Below are positions 8,003 through 9,254 of a DNA stretch of 9,254 nt, piece after piece. The DNA comes from CAZWUZ01 sp964637655 [NCBI: uncultured bacterium] (GTDB taxonomy: Bacteria; DAOPZR01): contig CAZWUZ010000058.1 of the NCBI GenBank assembly GCA_964637655.1, positions 1 through 9,254 of the forward strand. The letters run 5' to 3'. The notes under the pieces were generated by a model. The model made no database searches, was not told where the DNA came from, and worked only from the letters and a program-made list of their open reading frames with translations. A program made the position numbers and the translations under genes. Positions within the stretch are counted from its first letter, which is position 1; each line of letters starts with the position of its first letter.

Positions 8003-8278
8003 CTACTCTCCCTCGTCGAACTTGCGGGCGAACAGGTCGGCCAGCGCGTCAAGCGCCGGCGCTGCTTCGTCGCCGTCAGCCGTCAGCGTCAGTTCCGTCC
8101 CCTGCACCGCAGCCAGGGTCAGGATGCCCATGATCGACTTGGCATTGATCGCCCCGTCGCCCCGCCTGAGCATGATGGTGCACGGGAAGCGGTTGGCCGT
8201 CTGCACCACCATCACCGCGGCGCGCGCATGCAGTCCCGCGCGGTTGTTGACCGTCACCGTGCGTGTCAGTTCCCCCAT
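8003..8278 (-). CDS. ptsH: Phosphocarrier protein HPr
   Basis: This 91-residue protein has the normal HPr size. The phosphorylated His17 sits in NRAGLHARAA, and AKSIMGIL (46-53) holds Ser48, equivalent to the regulatory Ser46 that HPr kinase/phosphorylase modifies in many bacteria. HPr carries phosphate from Enzyme I to sugar-specific EIIA domains. Having both sites suggests regulation by an HprK encoded elsewhere, which is inference. The ATG at 8278 follows GGGAGG by 7 bases. It overlaps the last 13 bases of the EIID gene in another frame, and 3 bases separate its stop from the ptsI start. The last residues (KFDEGE) are acidic. Confidence 0.96.
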   Translation of the reverse strand: MGELTRTVTVNNRAGLHARAAVMVVQTANRFPCTIMLRRGDGAINAKSIMGILTLAAVQGTELTLTADGDEAAPALDALADLFARKFDEGE

Positions 8279-9066
8279 AGGGCACCTCCCCACCCGGCCA
8301 TCACGCTGACCGCGGCGGTAATGAACAGGATGCGGGTCACGCCCAGCCGGCGGACCAGCGCAAAGAGATAGGCGGCAAAGAGCAGCCAGGCCCCGAGCAC
8401 CCAGTGCAGGAACTCGCTCTCCGTGAACTGCGGCAGCTGCCCGGCAAACGTCGTGGTGACGAGCGCGTCCGGCAGGTAGACCAGCAGCGCGCCGAGCAGC
8501 AGCAGCCCGACGCGGCGCAGCGTGCCGAGGCGCTCGCGGAATCCGCGCAGGTAGGTGCGGATGGCTGCCTCCCCTTCGTGCCAGCCGGCAAGCAGCCCGA
8601 AGCGGCGGATATGCAGGTGCGAGAGGTTGTAGCCGAGCACCGCGAGCAGCGCGCCCCACCACTTCAGCGCGGGGGGGGCAAGTTGCACCCAGCAGATGCC
8701 GATGAGCCCCCAGAGCGGGCGCAGTCCCTCCCAGAACCAGGCGCCGCCGGCCGCTGCCAGCGGGCCGAGCAGACGATCACTCTCCTGCTTGACTGCCGCC
8801 ACCGCTGACGCGTCGTCCCCCTTCTCCGCCTCGATGCGGCTGAACACGCCGACCAGCAGCGAGACGAAATAGGGATGCGTATTGAAAAAGTCAAGATACT
8901 TGCGCAGGGCGAGACGCCCGGCCGTGCCCGTTCCGCGCAATTGTTCGACAACCGGAGCCATCATCATCGTCAGCCCGAGGTTGAGCATGCGCTCGCTGTT
9001 CCACGCGACCTGCACGAAGAGCGAGCGCCACCAGAGCGCGGTAACCGGAAAGCGGAATTCAGCCAT
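8266..9066 (-). CDS. PTS mannose/fructose/sorbose family EIID component
   Basis: This 266-residue membrane protein has the usual EIID length. Family marks include WNSERMLNLGLTMMMAPVV near the start, KYLDFFNTHPYFVSLLVG (the FNTHPY motif is highly characteristic of EIID) and several C-terminal hydrophobic segments, with the tail VMAGWGGALWGN. With EIIC it forms the membrane channel of a mannose-type permease, taking phosphate from EIIB. The ATG at 9066 is chosen because MAEFRFP fits the family opening; the longer frame upstream is the shadow of the neighbouring gene. It overlaps the upstream gene by 8 bases and HPr by 13. The sugar cannot be deduced, and some members of this family are mainly regulatory. 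Confidence 0.92.
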   Translation of the reverse strand: MAEFRFPVTALWWRSLFVQVAWNSERMLNLGLTMMMAPVVEQLRGTGTAGRLALRKYLDFFNTHPYFVSLLVGVFSRIEAEKGDDASAVAAVKQESDRLLGPLAAAGGAWFWEGLRPLWGLIGICWVQLAPPALKWWGALLAVLGYNLSHLHIRRFGLLAGWHEGEAAIRTYLRGFRERLGTLRRVGLLLLGALLVYLPDALVTTTFAGQLPQFTESEFLHWVLGAWLLFAAYLFALVRRLGVTRILFITAAVSVMAGWGGALWGN

Positions 9067-9254
9067 GGGCCACCAGCAGGCGGCGTGCGGTGATATAGAC
9101 CAGTCCGCCAGCGAGCAGGACGACCAGGGCCACCAGCGGCGGGAGGTGCGGCAGCAGCAGGCGCTGCGCGATGGCCAGCGCGGCGCCGGCCAGCAGCCAG
9201 CGCTTGAGCGACAGGCCGTCAAACAGGTTGGTGAAGACCGCCAGCCCGAGGAAG
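9059..9254 (-). CDS. Probable PTS mannose-family EIIC component, C-terminal end
   Basis: The last 64 residues of a gene are visible on the minus strand, entering from the right edge. The text is strongly hydrophobic, with two likely membrane helices: about the first 12 residues through the LLAGAALAIA region, then LPPLVALVVLLAGGLVYI. It ends in TARRLLVAHG and a stop that overlaps the EIID start by 8 bases. Position directly before EIID, with overlapping ends, is the standard place of EIIC in mannose-family PTS operons. The visible part has no distinctive EIIC motif, so the name rests mainly on context. Confidence 0.6.
   Translation of the reverse strand, partial: FLGLAVFTNLFDGLSLKRWLLAGAALAIAQRLLLPHLPPLVALVVLLAGGLVYITARRLLVAHG

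Overview
The window reads as chromosomal DNA from a GC-rich, Gram-negative-type bacterium. Protein-coding genes fill almost all of it, with strong purine-rich ribosome binding sites and many 4-13 bp gene overlaps. A mannose-family PTS gene set joined to HPr and Enzyme I, together with a small GspG-like protein, would fit a Kiritimatiellota/Lentisphaerota-like or deltaproteobacterial source. That placement is an inference and cannot be settled from this sequence.

Left part (1-1869). A two-PAS-domain sensory protein runs leftward off the window edge from position 894. An AT-rich 289 bp divergent intergenic region with inverted repeats separates it from a rightward pair of signalling genes. The first of the pair is a 93-residue protein resembling only the N-terminal domain of the chemotaxis methyltransferase CheR. 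The second, overlapping it by ATGA, is a single-domain response regulator. Together these look like a small regulatory locus.

Right part (1866-9254). Everything is on the minus strand and so tightly spaced that it could be one long transcript. In transcription order it holds: the C-terminus of a probable PTS EIIC, EIID, HPr, Enzyme I (ptsI), the ribosomal GTPase lepA, a small membrane protein, a GspG-like membrane-anchored protein, a 142 bp palindromic repeat, the RNA 2',3'-cyclic phosphodiesterase thpR, a 27 bp remnant of an SDR gene start, a second copy of the 142 bp repeat, and an RmlD-like SDR sugar reductase/epimerase. Phosphate would pass from PEP to Enzyme I, HPr and then the mannose-type permease, whose EIIA/EIIB would lie further right, outside the window. 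lepA and the genes after it have no evident functional link to the PTS.

The most unusual part is 2727-3640. Two same-orientation copies of a MITE-like element bracket thpR. They share an 81 bp core that is identical base for base, while their inverted-repeat arms have diverged. Next to one copy is a second copy of the first nine codons of the SDR gene, differing from the intact gene only at three third-codon positions and still joined to the thpR stop by ATGA. This looks like the scar of an insertion or gene replacement. I do not see a complete new defence or mobile system; the repeat family and the stand-alone CheR-N protein are the best candidates for something undescribed.
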